From: Bradyrhizobium paxllaeri
GTDB lineage: Bacteria; Pseudomonadota; Alphaproteobacteria; Rhizobiales; Xanthobacteraceae
DNA: 64,000 bases
Assembly (NCBI RefSeq): GCF_001693515.2
Contig: NZ_CP042968.1
Coordinates: 310,001-374,000, forward strand
Reading direction: 5' to 3'
Shown here: piece after piece, positions 8,575 to 18,626 of the stretch
Numbering within the stretch: position 1 is the first letter of the stretch
Layout of the letters: every line of letters starts with the position of its first letter
Program-made: the position numbers and the translations under genes
The notes under the pieces: generated by a model
Databases searched by the model: none
What the model saw: only the letters and a program-made list of their open reading frames with translations
What the model was told of the DNA's origin: nothing

Positions 8575-9359
8575 TGCTCGCGCTGGACAAAGTCGGCAAG
8601 ACCTATCCCAACGGCGTCCACGCGCTGGAGCGCTTCTCCGCCAGGATCAAACCCGGCGAGATCGTCGCCATCATCGGCGGCTCCGGCTGCGGAAAATCGA
8701 CGCTGCTGCGCGCCATCGCCGGCCTCGATCGCGCCAGCACGGGTACGGTGACACTCGACGACGCTGTTATCACGGCGCCGCACGCCAAGATCGGGATCAT
8801 TTTTCAGGAGCCGCGGCTGCTTCCCTGGCTCAGCGTCGCCGACAATATCGGCTTCGGCTTGTCGGATCTGCCGGCCGATATCAGGCGCGAGAAGGTGGAT
8901 CGCGCGCTGGAGCGCGTCGGCCTCGCCGACAAAGCGAAGGCCTGGCCGCGCGAACTCTCCGGCGGGCAGGCGCAGCGGGTGGCGATTGCGCGTGCGCTGG
9001 TGCCGCAGCCGGAAGTGCTGCTGCTCGACGAGCCGTTCTCCGCGCTCGACGCCTTCACGCGCCGCGACCTGCAGGACCACCTGCTCGACCTCTGGAAGGA
9101 TACGCGCCCGACCCTGATCCTGGTGACGCATGACGTCGACGAGGCCGTGGTGCTGGCGGATCGCGTGCTGGTGATGCGGCCGCGGCCGGGGCGGCTGTTC
9201 GAGGTGATCAATGTCAATCTGGCGCGGCCACGCGACCGCGCTTCGCCCTTGTTCGAGAATTTCAAGCGCCACGTGCTGACCGCGCTCGATCGCTCGCTCG
9301 ACCGCAACATACCCGACACCGACCCAAAATCGATGGCCGGCGAAGCGATGTGGTGGTGA
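8574..9359 (+). CDS. ABC transporter ATP-binding protein (SsuB/TauB type)
   Basis: A 261-residue ATPase subunit. Walker A is GGSGCGKST (about residues 37-45), the Q-loop is IFQEPRLLPW, the ABC signature is LSGGQAQR, Walker B is VLLLDEPF followed by the D-loop SALD, and the switch histidine is in LVTHDVDEA. QEPRLLPW is typical of the nitrate/sulfonate/taurine importer ATPases. The ATG at 8574 overlaps the permease stop; the open frame runs further upstream only as an out-of-frame shadow of the permease gene. Confidence 0.92.
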   Translation: MLALDKVGKTYPNGVHALERFSARIKPGEIVAIIGGSGCGKSTLLRAIAGLDRASTGTVTLDDAVITAPHAKIGIIFQEPRLLPWLSVADNIGFGLSDLPADIRREKVDRALERVGLADKAKAWPRELSGGQAQRVAIARALVPQPEVLLLDEPFSALDAFTRRDLQDHLLDLWKDTRPTLILVTHDVDEAVVLADRVLVMRPRPGRLFEVINVNLARPRDRASPLFENFKRHVLTALDRSLDRNIPDTDPKSMAGEAMWW

Positions 9360-9415
9360 CAGCGGCGCCATTTCGCACTAAATCCGGCAAGCCAAAGAAA
9401 ATCCGGGAGAACAAG

Positions 9416-9925
9416 ATGGACGCCGCCGAACTCCGCGCGATGCAGGCCCCTATCAAGGAACGCTACAAGTCCGATCCCTCCGCCGCCGTCATTACCCTGA
9501 AAGCCAAAGGCTCGATCGACAATGAAGGCATCGCCTGCAAGGTCGAGACCGGCCGCGCGCTGGCGGTCGCCGGGCTGCATCCCGCCACCGGCGGCTCGGG
9601 GCTGGAGCTCTGCTCCGGCGACATGCTGCTGGAAGCCCTCGTCGCCTGCGCCGGCGTCACGCTGAAGTCGGTCGCCACTGCCGTCGAAGTGCCGCTGAAG
9701 ACTGGCATCGTCATCGCCGAGGGCGACCTCGATTTCCGCGGCACGCTCGGCGTCGACAAGGAAGCCCCGGTCGGATTCGAGGAGATCCGCCTGCGCTTCG
9801 AAGTCGGCACCGACGCGCCGCAGGACAAGCTCGATCTGCTGCTCAAGCTGACGGAGCGCTATTGCGTGGTCTATCAGACCATCAGGAACGGCCCGAAGAT
9901 ATCGGTGTCGATGAAGCGGGTCTAA
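9416..9925 (+). CDS. OsmC/Ohr-family protein
   Basis: A 169-residue member of the OsmC family of thiol-dependent peroxidases. The two family cysteines are present: Cys78 in EALVACAGV and Cys150 in ERYCVVYQT. OsmC/Ohr proteins reduce organic hydroperoxides with lipoyl or small-thiol donors, so a role in peroxide defence is likely but inferred. The start at 9416 is supported by GGGAGA six bases upstream; an in-frame extension to 9350 overlaps the ATPase gene and is unlikely. It follows the ABC operon by 56 bp on the same strand and may be cotranscribed. Confidence 0.85.
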   Translation: MDAAELRAMQAPIKERYKSDPSAAVITLKAKGSIDNEGIACKVETGRALAVAGLHPATGGSGLELCSGDMLLEALVACAGVTLKSVATAVEVPLKTGIVIAEGDLDFRGTLGVDKEAPVGFEEIRLRFEVGTDAPQDKLDLLLKLTERYCVVYQTIRNGPKISVSMKRV

Positions 9926-9931
9926 CTCGGT

Positions 9932-10053
9932 GTCGTCCCTGCGAACGCAGGGACCCATAACCACCGGCGTCAATTGTTTGCTGAAGCTATCAACTAGTGC
10001 GGCCCGAAACCGATAGGCCGCGGCGTATGGGTCCCTGCGTTCGCAGGGACGAC
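9932..10053. repeat. 122 bp element with perfect 28 bp terminal inverted repeats
   Basis: The ends read GTCGTCCCTGCGAACGCAGG... and ...CCTGCGTTCGCAGGGACGAC. The two 28 bp termini are perfect reverse complements, and each end also folds on itself (CCCTGCG/CGCAGGG). The inner 66 bp resembles, in reverse orientation, the core of the 120 bp element at 56341-56460. It carries no coding capacity. It fits the OsmC stop/next-gene gap almost exactly, ending 6 bp before the next ATG. Confidence 0.85.
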
Positions 10054-10059
10054 GAATAA

Positions 10060-10854
10060 ATGTCCCCCGAACTCACCTTCCTGCTCACGCTCGGCCTGCG
10101 CATGGCGATCACCGCGGCGTTCGTGGTGACGGCTTCGATCGTCACCGAACGCTCGGGCCCGGTGATCGGCGCCCTGATCGCGACGCTGCCGATCTCGGCG
10201 GGACCATCCTATGTCTTCCTCGCGCTCGACCACGACGCCGCCTTCATCGCTGAAGGCGCACTGGCGAGCCTGCCGATCAACGCCGCCACGATTTTCCTCG
10301 GCCTCATCTACGTCGTGCTGGCACAGCGCCATGGCGCGCTGCTCAGTTGCCTCGCGGCGGTTGCGGTGTGGCTCGTGCTCGCCACGGTCATCCGCTCGGT
10401 GCAATGGTCGCTCGCCGGTGGCGTGATCGCAAACGTCATCGCCTACGCCATTTGCGTGCCGCTGCTCGCCCGGTACCGCCACGCCAAAATGCCGCCGATC
10501 CGGCGGCGCTGGTACGACATCCCGCTGCGGGCCTCGCTGGTCGCAACGCTGGTGGCGACGGTGGTCACGACATCGAGTTGGGTCGGCCCCAAGGTCAGCG
10601 GCATCATCGCGCTATTCCCGATCGTGTTCACGTCGATGATGTTGATTCTGCATCCCCGCATCGGCGGCCCGCCGACCGCGGCTGTGCTCGCCAACAGTGC
10701 TTGGGGCTTGATCGGTCTCGGGATTGCGATTGCGGTGCTGCACGTCGCGGCGTTGCAGTTCGGATCAGTGATCGGGTTGGGCCTGGCGCTGGCGACGTGC
10801 GTGGGGTGGAATCTAAGCCTGTGGTGGCTCGGGCGGAGGAAGGCGGCTGGTTGA
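10060..10854 (+). CDS. Unknown multi-pass inner-membrane protein
   Basis: A 264-residue hydrophobic protein with about seven or eight predicted transmembrane segments and short loops. A duplicated feel is given by two similar blocks, IGALIATLPISAGPSY (about 36-51) and VSGIIALFPIVFTSMM (about 179-195), each a small-residue helix followed by a proline break, as in transporters with an internal repeat. I do not recognise a characterised family. The ATG lies only 6 bp after the palindromic element at 9932-10053, with no clear Shine-Dalgarno; the next in-frame ATG (residue 15) would remove part of the first helix. The stop at 10852-10854 directly abuts another repeat. Confidence 0.75.
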   Translation: MSPELTFLLTLGLRMAITAAFVVTASIVTERSGPVIGALIATLPISAGPSYVFLALDHDAAFIAEGALASLPINAATIFLGLIYVVLAQRHGALLSCLAAVAVWLVLATVIRSVQWSLAGGVIANVIAYAICVPLLARYRHAKMPPIRRRWYDIPLRASLVATLVATVVTTSSWVGPKVSGIIALFPIVFTSMMLILHPRIGGPPTAAVLANSAWGLIGLGIAIAVLHVAALQFGSVIGLGLALATCVGWNLSLWWLGRRKAAG

Positions 10855-10855
10855 G

Positions 10856-10938
10856 CGTCATTCCGGGGCGTTGCGTAGCATCGAACCCGGAATCTCGAGA
10901 TTCCGGGTCTGGTGCTTGCGCACCATCCCGGAATGACG
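10856..10938. repeat. Palindromic repeat with a perfect 24 bp core palindrome
   Basis: The ends are CGTCATTCCGGG and CCCGGAATGACG (perfect inverted pair), and the centre at 10885-10908 is a perfect 24 bp palindrome around CTCGAG. It fills the gap between two convergent genes (unknown membrane protein and mutS), starting one base after the stop codon of the first. It probably acts as a hairpin terminator in both directions, though the T-tract of a classic terminator is missing. Confidence 0.8.
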
Positions 10939-10945
10939 GGTGTGG

Positions 10946-13678
<2,733 letters not shown>

Positions 13679-13917
13679 GCGGGCGGCAAGCTACAAAATT
13701 TCGCCGCCCGGTCCTATTCCCTTACCCTCGTTGTCAGAGTTTTCCACGTCCGGCGCTGTTCAACTGATAGTCCCCCTTGAGAACGCATGACGGCCCCGCC
13801 GCGAAAGCGCCGCAGCGTGAGCATGCCTCAATTGACCTGCCGCGGGCACGCTCCTAAAACTCGCCGACAGTTCCGTAGGGCTCAACGCCTAAAGCACGGC
13901 ATTCAGGGAGAGATTCT

Positions 13918-15126
13918 ATGCGTGATGTATTCATTTGTGATGCCGTCCGGACCCCGATCGGCCGTTTCGGCGGCTCGCTCGCCAAGGTGCGCGCCGACGA
14001 TCTGGCCGCCACCCCAATCAAGGCGCTGATGGCGAAGCATCCGAATCTCGACTGGTCGCAGGTCGATGAGGTGTTTTTCGGCTGCGCGAACCAGGCCGGC
14101 GAGGACAACCGTAACGTTGCAAGAATGGCGCTGTTGCTCGCGGGCATGCCGGAATCGGTTCCCGGCCAGACCCTCAATCGCCTCTGTGCGTCCGGCCTCG
14201 ATGCGGTCGGTGCGGCGGGGCGTGCAATTCGCGCCGGCGAAATCGATTTCGCGATTGCCGGCGGTGTCGAATCCATGACTCGCGCCCCGTTCGTGATGGG
14301 CAAGGCGCCGGAAGCATTCGCGCGCTCGGCCGACATTTACGACACCACCATCGGCTGGCGCTTCATCAACCCGCTGATGAAGGCGCAGTATGGCGTCGAT
14401 GCGATGCCGGAGACCGGTGAGAACGTTGCCGAGGAATTCCAGGTCTCGCGCGCCGATCAGGACGCGATGGCGATCCGCTCGCAGCAGCGCGCGGGGGCTG
14501 CGATCGCCGCGGGCTATTTCGCCGAGGAGATCACGCCGGTCCAGGTGCCCGGCGGCAAGGCCGGTCCCATCACCGTCGACAAGGATGAGCATCCGCGCCC
14601 CGAGACCACGCTCGAAGGATTGGCAAAGCTGAAGCCGATCGTGCGCAATCCCGGCACCGTGACCGCGGGCAATGCCTCCGGCGTCAATGACGGCGCGGCC
14701 GCGATGATCCTCGCCTCGGAAGCTGCGGTGAAGAAGCACGGGCTGACGCCGCGGGCGCGTATTCTCGGTCTCGCCTCGGCCGCGGTGCCGCCGCGCATCA
14801 TGGGCATCGGCCCGGTGCCGGCGACGAAGAAGCTGATGGAGCGGCTCGGCATCAAGATCTCCGACTTCGATTTGATCGAGCTCAATGAAGCCTTCGCCTC
14901 GCAGGGCATAGCCTGTCTGCGGCAACTGGGCGTCAAGGACGATGCCGACTTCGTTAACCCGCATGGCGGCGCGATCGCGCTCGGCCACCCGCTCGGCATG
15001 AGCGGCGCGCGGCTGGCGCTGACGGCAGTGCACGGCATGGAGAAGCGGGGCGGGAAGCTTGCCTTGGCAACCATGTGCGTCGGCGTCGGCCAGGGTGTGG
15101 CGGTTGCGATCGAAAAGGTCAATTAA
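13918..15126 (+). CDS. pcaF: 3-oxoadipyl-CoA thiolase (beta-ketoadipyl-CoA thiolase)
   Basis: A 402-residue thiolase that cleaves 3-oxoadipyl-CoA to succinyl-CoA and acetyl-CoA, the last step of the beta-ketoadipate pathway. Catalytic Cys90 lies in TLNRLCASGLDAVG, the catalytic His in GHPLGMSGAR, and the second Cys in TMCVGVGQG. The PcaF call over a plain acetoacetyl-CoA thiolase rests on its length, the N-terminal sequence VFICDAVRTPIGRFGGSLA, and its position next to pcaHG; a separate PhaA-type thiolase is at 48799. LCASGLD differs from the usual LCGSG. GGGAGAG lies upstream of the ATG. A hairpin follows the stop, so it may be transcribed apart from pcaHG. Confidence 0.88.
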   Translation: MRDVFICDAVRTPIGRFGGSLAKVRADDLAATPIKALMAKHPNLDWSQVDEVFFGCANQAGEDNRNVARMALLLAGMPESVPGQTLNRLCASGLDAVGAAGRAIRAGEIDFAIAGGVESMTRAPFVMGKAPEAFARSADIYDTTIGWRFINPLMKAQYGVDAMPETGENVAEEFQVSRADQDAMAIRSQQRAGAAIAAGYFAEEITPVQVPGGKAGPITVDKDEHPRPETTLEGLAKLKPIVRNPGTVTAGNASGVNDGAAAMILASEAAVKKHGLTPRARILGLASAAVPPRIMGIGPVPATKKLMERLGIKISDFDLIELNEAFASQGIACLRQLGVKDDADFVNPHGGAIALGHPLGMSGARLALTAVHGMEKRGGKLALATMCVGVGQGVAVAIEKVN

Positions 15127-15134
15127 GACAAGGA

Positions 15135-15166
15135 TTTGGGAAGGCGAAAAATCGCCCTTTCCCAAA
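15135..15166 (+). terminator. Hairpin terminator after pcaF
   Basis: Arms TTTGGGAA-GGCGA and TCGCCC-TTTCCCAAA form a long stem with one bulge and a short A-rich loop, 9 bp after the pcaF stop. A run of T follows weakly (TTAGTTAT). It separates pcaF from the pcaHG promoter. Confidence 0.7.
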
Positions 15167-15170
15167 TTAG

Positions 15171-15183
15171 TTATGTCATATAA
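15171..15183. promoter_or_regulatory. Candidate LysR-type box (T-N11-A) upstream of pcaH
   Basis: TTAT-GTCAT-ATAA is a short inverted repeat with LysR-type T-N11-A spacing, 78 bp before the pcaH start. Its left half on the minus strand (ATTATATGA) resembles the half-site of the better palindrome at 17552-17566 (ATAACATGA). It is a plausible operator for the LysR gene at 16617. Confidence 0.4.
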
Positions 15184-15260
15184 TGATCTGGCGGGTGGCT
15201 GAGCGACAAAATCGCAAAACGATTTTGCGCTGATAGCGCGGTGCGAGGGAGGAGTTCGTC

Positions 15261-15962
15261 ATGACATTGGTCTATCCAGTGCAATCACTCGCGGCGCATC
15301 CGCCGCGGCTGTCTCCCGCCTACAAGAGCACGGTCAAGCGCTCGCCCTCGAAGCCGTTGATTCCGATGCGGCACACGCTGTCGGAATTGACCGGGCCGGT
15401 CTACGGCCACGAGACCGTGCGTGCGAACGATCACGACCTCACTGTTCAAGGCAAGGGCGAGCCGCTCGGCGAGCGCATCATCGTGCACGGCCATGTGCTC
15501 GATGAAGACGGCCGCGGCGTGCCGAACACGCTGGTCGAACTCTGGCAGGCCAATGCCTGCGGCCGCTATGTGCATGTCGTCGATCAGCACCCTGCGCCGC
15601 TCGATCCGAATTTCACCGGCGCCGGCCGCACGCAGTCCGACGCGGAGGGTTATTATCGCTTCATCACCATCAAGCCTGGCGCCTACCCCTGGGGCAATCA
15701 CCACAACGCCTGGCGTCCGGCCCACATCCACTTCTCGGTGTTCGGCCATTCCTTCGTCTCGCGGCTCGTCACGCAGATGTATTTCCCGGGCGATCCGCTG
15801 TTCCCGTTCGATCCGATTTTCAATTCGGTCACCGATGAAAAGGCGCGCAACCGGATGATCTCCGCCTTCGATCTTGACAATACCAAGCCGGATTGGGCGC
15901 TGTGCTACCGCTTCAACATTGTGCTGCGCGGGCGCAACGCCACGCCGATGGAGAACAAGTAA
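15261..15962 (+). CDS. pcaH: Protocatechuate 3,4-dioxygenase beta subunit
   Basis: The iron-bearing subunit of the enzyme that opens protocatechuate between the two hydroxyls, giving beta-carboxymuconate. All four Fe(III) ligands can be placed: Tyr103 in GRYVHV, Tyr142 in KPGAYPWG, and His155/His157 in RPAHIHF. Their spacing (39, 13, 2) is identical to the characterised Pseudomonas enzyme. The length of 233 residues is normal. The start is supported by GAGGGAGGAG about 8 bases upstream. pcaG follows directly with no gap. pcaB, pcaC and pcaD, often clustered with pcaHG in Rhizobiales, are absent here. Confidence 0.96.
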   Translation: MTLVYPVQSLAAHPPRLSPAYKSTVKRSPSKPLIPMRHTLSELTGPVYGHETVRANDHDLTVQGKGEPLGERIIVHGHVLDEDGRGVPNTLVELWQANACGRYVHVVDQHPAPLDPNFTGAGRTQSDAEGYYRFITIKPGAYPWGNHHNAWRPAHIHFSVFGHSFVSRLVTQMYFPGDPLFPFDPIFNSVTDEKARNRMISAFDLDNTKPDWALCYRFNIVLRGRNATPMENK

Positions 15963-16568
15963 GTGGCACAGATCAAGCCAGACGGGGTCACCCCGTCGCA
16001 GACCGTCGGTCCGTATTTCGCCTACGGCCTGACCTCGAACGGCAAGTACGACTGGAACGACGCCTTCAGCAACAACCTCGTCACGGCGGATACGTCGGGC
16101 GAGCGCATCCGCGTTGAGGGAACGGTGTTCGACGGCGACGGCGCGCCGATCGTCGATTGCATGCTGGAGATCTGGCAGGCGGACGCGCAAGGTAGATTCT
16201 CCGATCCGCAAGACAAGCGTGCGCTGCCGAATTCCAGCTTCAAGGGTTTTGGCCGCATCGGCACCGACGCCAAGGGCGCTTACGCCTTCGACACCATCAA
16301 GCCGGGCTCCGTGCCCGATCCCGACGGCAAGCCGCAGGCGCCGCATGTCGTGCTTGCGGTCTTTGCGCGCGGCATGCTGCTGCATCTCTATTCCCGGATC
16401 TATTTCGACGGCGAGGCCGCCAACGCCGCCGATCCGGTGCTGGCGCTGGTGCCGGCCGACCGCCGCGCGACGCTGATCGCGACGCGGCAGCCCAGCAACG
16501 GCAATGCAGTTTATCGCTTCGACATCCATCTGCAGGGCGACAAAGAGACGGTATTCTTCGACGTATAG
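15963..16568 (+). CDS. pcaG: Protocatechuate 3,4-dioxygenase alpha subunit
   Basis: The 201-residue alpha subunit, homologous to PcaH but without the iron ligands. It builds part of the active-site wall in the alpha-beta protomer. Recognisable blocks are TPSQTVGPYFAYGLT at the N terminus, DCMLEIWQADAQGRF, and PHVVLAVFARGMLLHLYSRI. It starts with GTG at 15963, immediately after the pcaH stop (TAAGTG), so its translation probably depends on pcaH. The next gene, a LysR regulator, starts 48 bp later on the same strand. Confidence 0.95.
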   Translation: MAQIKPDGVTPSQTVGPYFAYGLTSNGKYDWNDAFSNNLVTADTSGERIRVEGTVFDGDGAPIVDCMLEIWQADAQGRFSDPQDKRALPNSSFKGFGRIGTDAKGAYAFDTIKPGSVPDPDGKPQAPHVVLAVFARGMLLHLYSRIYFDGEAANAADPVLALVPADRRATLIATRQPSNGNAVYRFDIHLQGDKETVFFDV

Positions 16569-16616
16569 CCGCAATCACATCGCGGACGACGCTGAGCGAC
16601 AGGCAAGACTTCGCAC

Positions 16617-17555
16617 ATGATGACGCTTCGCCAGGTCGAGGTGATCCGCGCCGTGATGGTGACCGGCACGATCGGCGGCGCGGCAAGGCTTCTCAACGTG
16701 TCGGCGCCCGGCATCAGCCGTCTCGTGAAATACACCGAGAAATCGCTGGGCGTGCGCTTCTTCCAGCGCCAGAACGGGCGCTATTTCCCGACGCCCGAGG
16801 CCCGCAACATCTTCGAGCAGATCAACGGCGTTTACGAAAAGATGGATGATCTCACCGAGATCATCTCCAAGATCGGGCGGGGCGACCTGTCCGAACTGCG
16901 CATCGGCTCGGTGCCGAGCATCTCGCAGGTGATGGTGCCGCGCGCGATCGAGCGGGTGCGGCGCCGCTATCCGGAACTGCGGATCGACATCAACATCCTC
17001 AAGATCGAGGAGGCCGTCGACTATCTGTTGCTGGGCCGCGGCGATTGCGTCGCCATGAGCTACCGGCTTGAGCATCCCGGGCTCGATTTCCTGCCGCTGG
17101 CATCGGGCGAGTTGTTCTGCATCGTGCCGGCGGGGCATGAGCTGGCCGGCTGCAAGCAGGTCTCGGCCAGGGAGATCATCCGCTATCCCCTGATCGGCAT
17201 CGATCCCAACGATCCCTATGGGCGGATCATGGCGGAGATCTTTGCGCGCAACAAACTCGACTACGACATCACCATTCGCGCGCGCTTCGGCACCACCGTG
17301 TGCGCGCTGGTCAAGGCCGGCCTCGGCATTGCCGTGATCGACCAGTTCACCGTCGCCCATGGCGGCTATCCCGGCGTCGAACTGTTGAAGATCGTCGAGC
17401 CGACCCGGTTCGATACCTACATCGCGGTGAAACGCGGCGCGCCGCTGTCGCTGCACATCGAGCATTTCATCGAATGCCTGCGCTCGGAGATGCGGGCGGT
17501 GGGGCCGGGCAAGACGGCGCCGCGAAAGGTTGATACCAAGCTCCGCAAGAAATAA
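16617..17555 (+). CDS. LysR-family transcriptional regulator
   Basis: A 312-residue LysR protein. The N-terminal winged helix-turn-helix (about 1-65) reads LRQVEVIRAVMVTGTIGGAA then LNVSAPGISRLVKYTEKSLG. The effector domain (about 90-295) contains LRIGSVPSISQVMVPRAI and the second-lobe segment KAGLGIAVID. It is closer in style to NocR/OccR-type LysR proteins than to PcaQ. It lies between pcaHG and the long transporter/dehydrogenase operon, so it is the best candidate for their regulator, with protocatechuate, shikimate, quinate or a pathway intermediate as possible effector. Two ATGs (16617, 16620) are possible starts. The stop codon overlaps a perfect palindrome (17552-17566). Confidence 0.88.
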   Translation: MMTLRQVEVIRAVMVTGTIGGAARLLNVSAPGISRLVKYTEKSLGVRFFQRQNGRYFPTPEARNIFEQINGVYEKMDDLTEIISKIGRGDLSELRIGSVPSISQVMVPRAIERVRRRYPELRIDINILKIEEAVDYLLLGRGDCVAMSYRLEHPGLDFLPLASGELFCIVPAGHELAGCKQVSAREIIRYPLIGIDPNDPYGRIMAEIFARNKLDYDITIRARFGTTVCALVKAGLGIAVIDQFTVAHGGYPGVELLKIVEPTRFDTYIAVKRGAPLSLHIEHFIECLRSEMRAVGPGKTAPRKVDTKLRKK

Positions 17556-17566
17556 CATGATGTTAT
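17552..17566. promoter_or_regulatory. Perfect 7-1-7 palindrome with LysR-type T-N11-A spacing
   Basis: ATAACAT-G-ATGTTAT includes the TAA stop of the LysR gene and lies 118 bp before the ATG of the dehydrogenase that opens the eight-gene operon. Its symmetry and T-N11-A spacing are those of LysR recognition sites. The following DNA (17567-17625) is relatively AT-rich and could hold the promoter. Confidence 0.55.
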
Positions 17567-17683
17567 CTATCCGGCATAAATGGGTAATTGTGTTAGGTTG
17601 GCAAAACGCTATCGTTTGGCCGGATCGGGGCGTATCCCGAACCGTCCCTAGCCACTAACGCGCATTTGCGCCCCATAAGATCA

Positions 17684-18574
17684 ATGAGCCCTGCCGCCCG
17701 CCCCATTGCCCCGGCCGACCGCCGCTTTCTCACCGGCCTGATCGGCGCGCCGATCGCGCATTCGGCGTCGCCGGCGATGCACGAGCGGGCCGCCGAAGCG
17801 CTCGGCGTCCATTGCCACTACCAACTGATCGAAGTCGCCGGTGCCAGCCGCGAAGAATTGAAACTGCTGCTCGACGGCGTGCGCCTGCTCGGATTCGCCG
17901 GCGTCAACGTGACCTTCCCCTACAAGGAAGCCGTGATTTCCCTGCTCGATGAATTGTCGCCGGGCGCGGGTGCCGTCGGTGCCGTCAACACCGTTGTGGT
18001 CCGGGATGGCCGACTGATCGGATACAACACGGATACAACGGGATTTGCGCGGGCGATCACCGAACTTGTCCGCGATCCCGCGCAGAGCCGCGTCGCTGTG
18101 ATCGGCGCGGGCGGTGTCGGCAAGGCAATTGCCTTCGCGCTGGCCGAGATTGGCGTGAGTGAAATCCGGATCTTCGATACCGACGCCACAAAGGCGACGC
18201 AACTTGCCGACCAGATCGCGAAGCATGATAGCGCGAAGGTTGCCGGCAGCGTCGAGGAGGCCATGCGCGGCGTCACCGGTGTGGTCAACGGCTCGCCGGT
18301 CGGCATGCTGCCGAACCGCGGCACGCCGGTGCCGGATGCATTACTGCACGGGGATCTCTGGGTGGCGGACGCGGTCTATACGCCGCTCTGGACACCGCTA
18401 TTGAATGCCGCCAAGGCCAAGGGCGCCGAGGTCATGACCGGGCGGGAGCTCGCGATCTATCAGGCCGCGGACGCCTTCGAACTGTTCACGGGATTGAAGC
18501 CGTCGGCCGTCGAGATGGGAAATGCATTCGACGCCGTGATGGCCAAACGCTACGCTAAAGTGAACGCAGCTTGA
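17684..18574 (+). CDS. Quinate/shikimate dehydrogenase (AroE/YdiB family, probably NAD-dependent)
   Basis: A 296-residue member of the shikimate dehydrogenase family. Substrate-binding residues are present: Ser27 and Ser29 in PIAHSASP, catalytic Lys81 in NVTFPYKEA, Asn102 in AVNT, and Asp117 in GYNTDTTG. The nucleotide fold has GAGGVGKA. At the end of the second strand, where biosynthetic AroE has an NRT-type motif that binds the NADP phosphate, this protein has FDTD (164-167). An acidic residue there favours NAD, as in catabolic quinate/shikimate dehydrogenases. Together with quiC downstream and pcaHG upstream, this points to oxidation of quinate or shikimate for growth. The start at 17684 is an ATG; an in-frame TTG at 17666 is possible. 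Confidence 0.85.
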   Translation: MSPAARPIAPADRRFLTGLIGAPIAHSASPAMHERAAEALGVHCHYQLIEVAGASREELKLLLDGVRLLGFAGVNVTFPYKEAVISLLDELSPGAGAVGAVNTVVVRDGRLIGYNTDTTGFARAITELVRDPAQSRVAVIGAGGVGKAIAFALAEIGVSEIRIFDTDATKATQLADQIAKHDSAKVAGSVEEAMRGVTGVVNGSPVGMLPNRGTPVPDALLHGDLWVADAVYTPLWTPLLNAAKAKGAEVMTGRELAIYQAADAFELFTGLKPSAVEMGNAFDAVMAKRYAKVNAA

Positions 18575-18626
18575 CAACGCGGCCGGTCACAAGGTCGCGC
18601 ATTGGATCAAAGAAGAGGGGATGGAA

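Noticed and set aside
9932..10053. CRISPR array or tRNA-like structure at the repeat regions
   Set aside because: Repeats are single inverted elements without regular spacing or spacers, and no cloverleaf or CCA end is present.
13903..15165. 420-residue minus-strand frame opposite pcaF
   Set aside because: The coding strand carries complete thiolase motifs; the antisense frame is a GC shadow.
17666..18574. Reading the dehydrogenase as the biosynthetic shikimate enzyme AroE
   Set aside because: Its cofactor loop (FDTD) and its operon with quiC and an importer favour a catabolic NAD enzyme; I leave the symbol blank rather than assign aroE.
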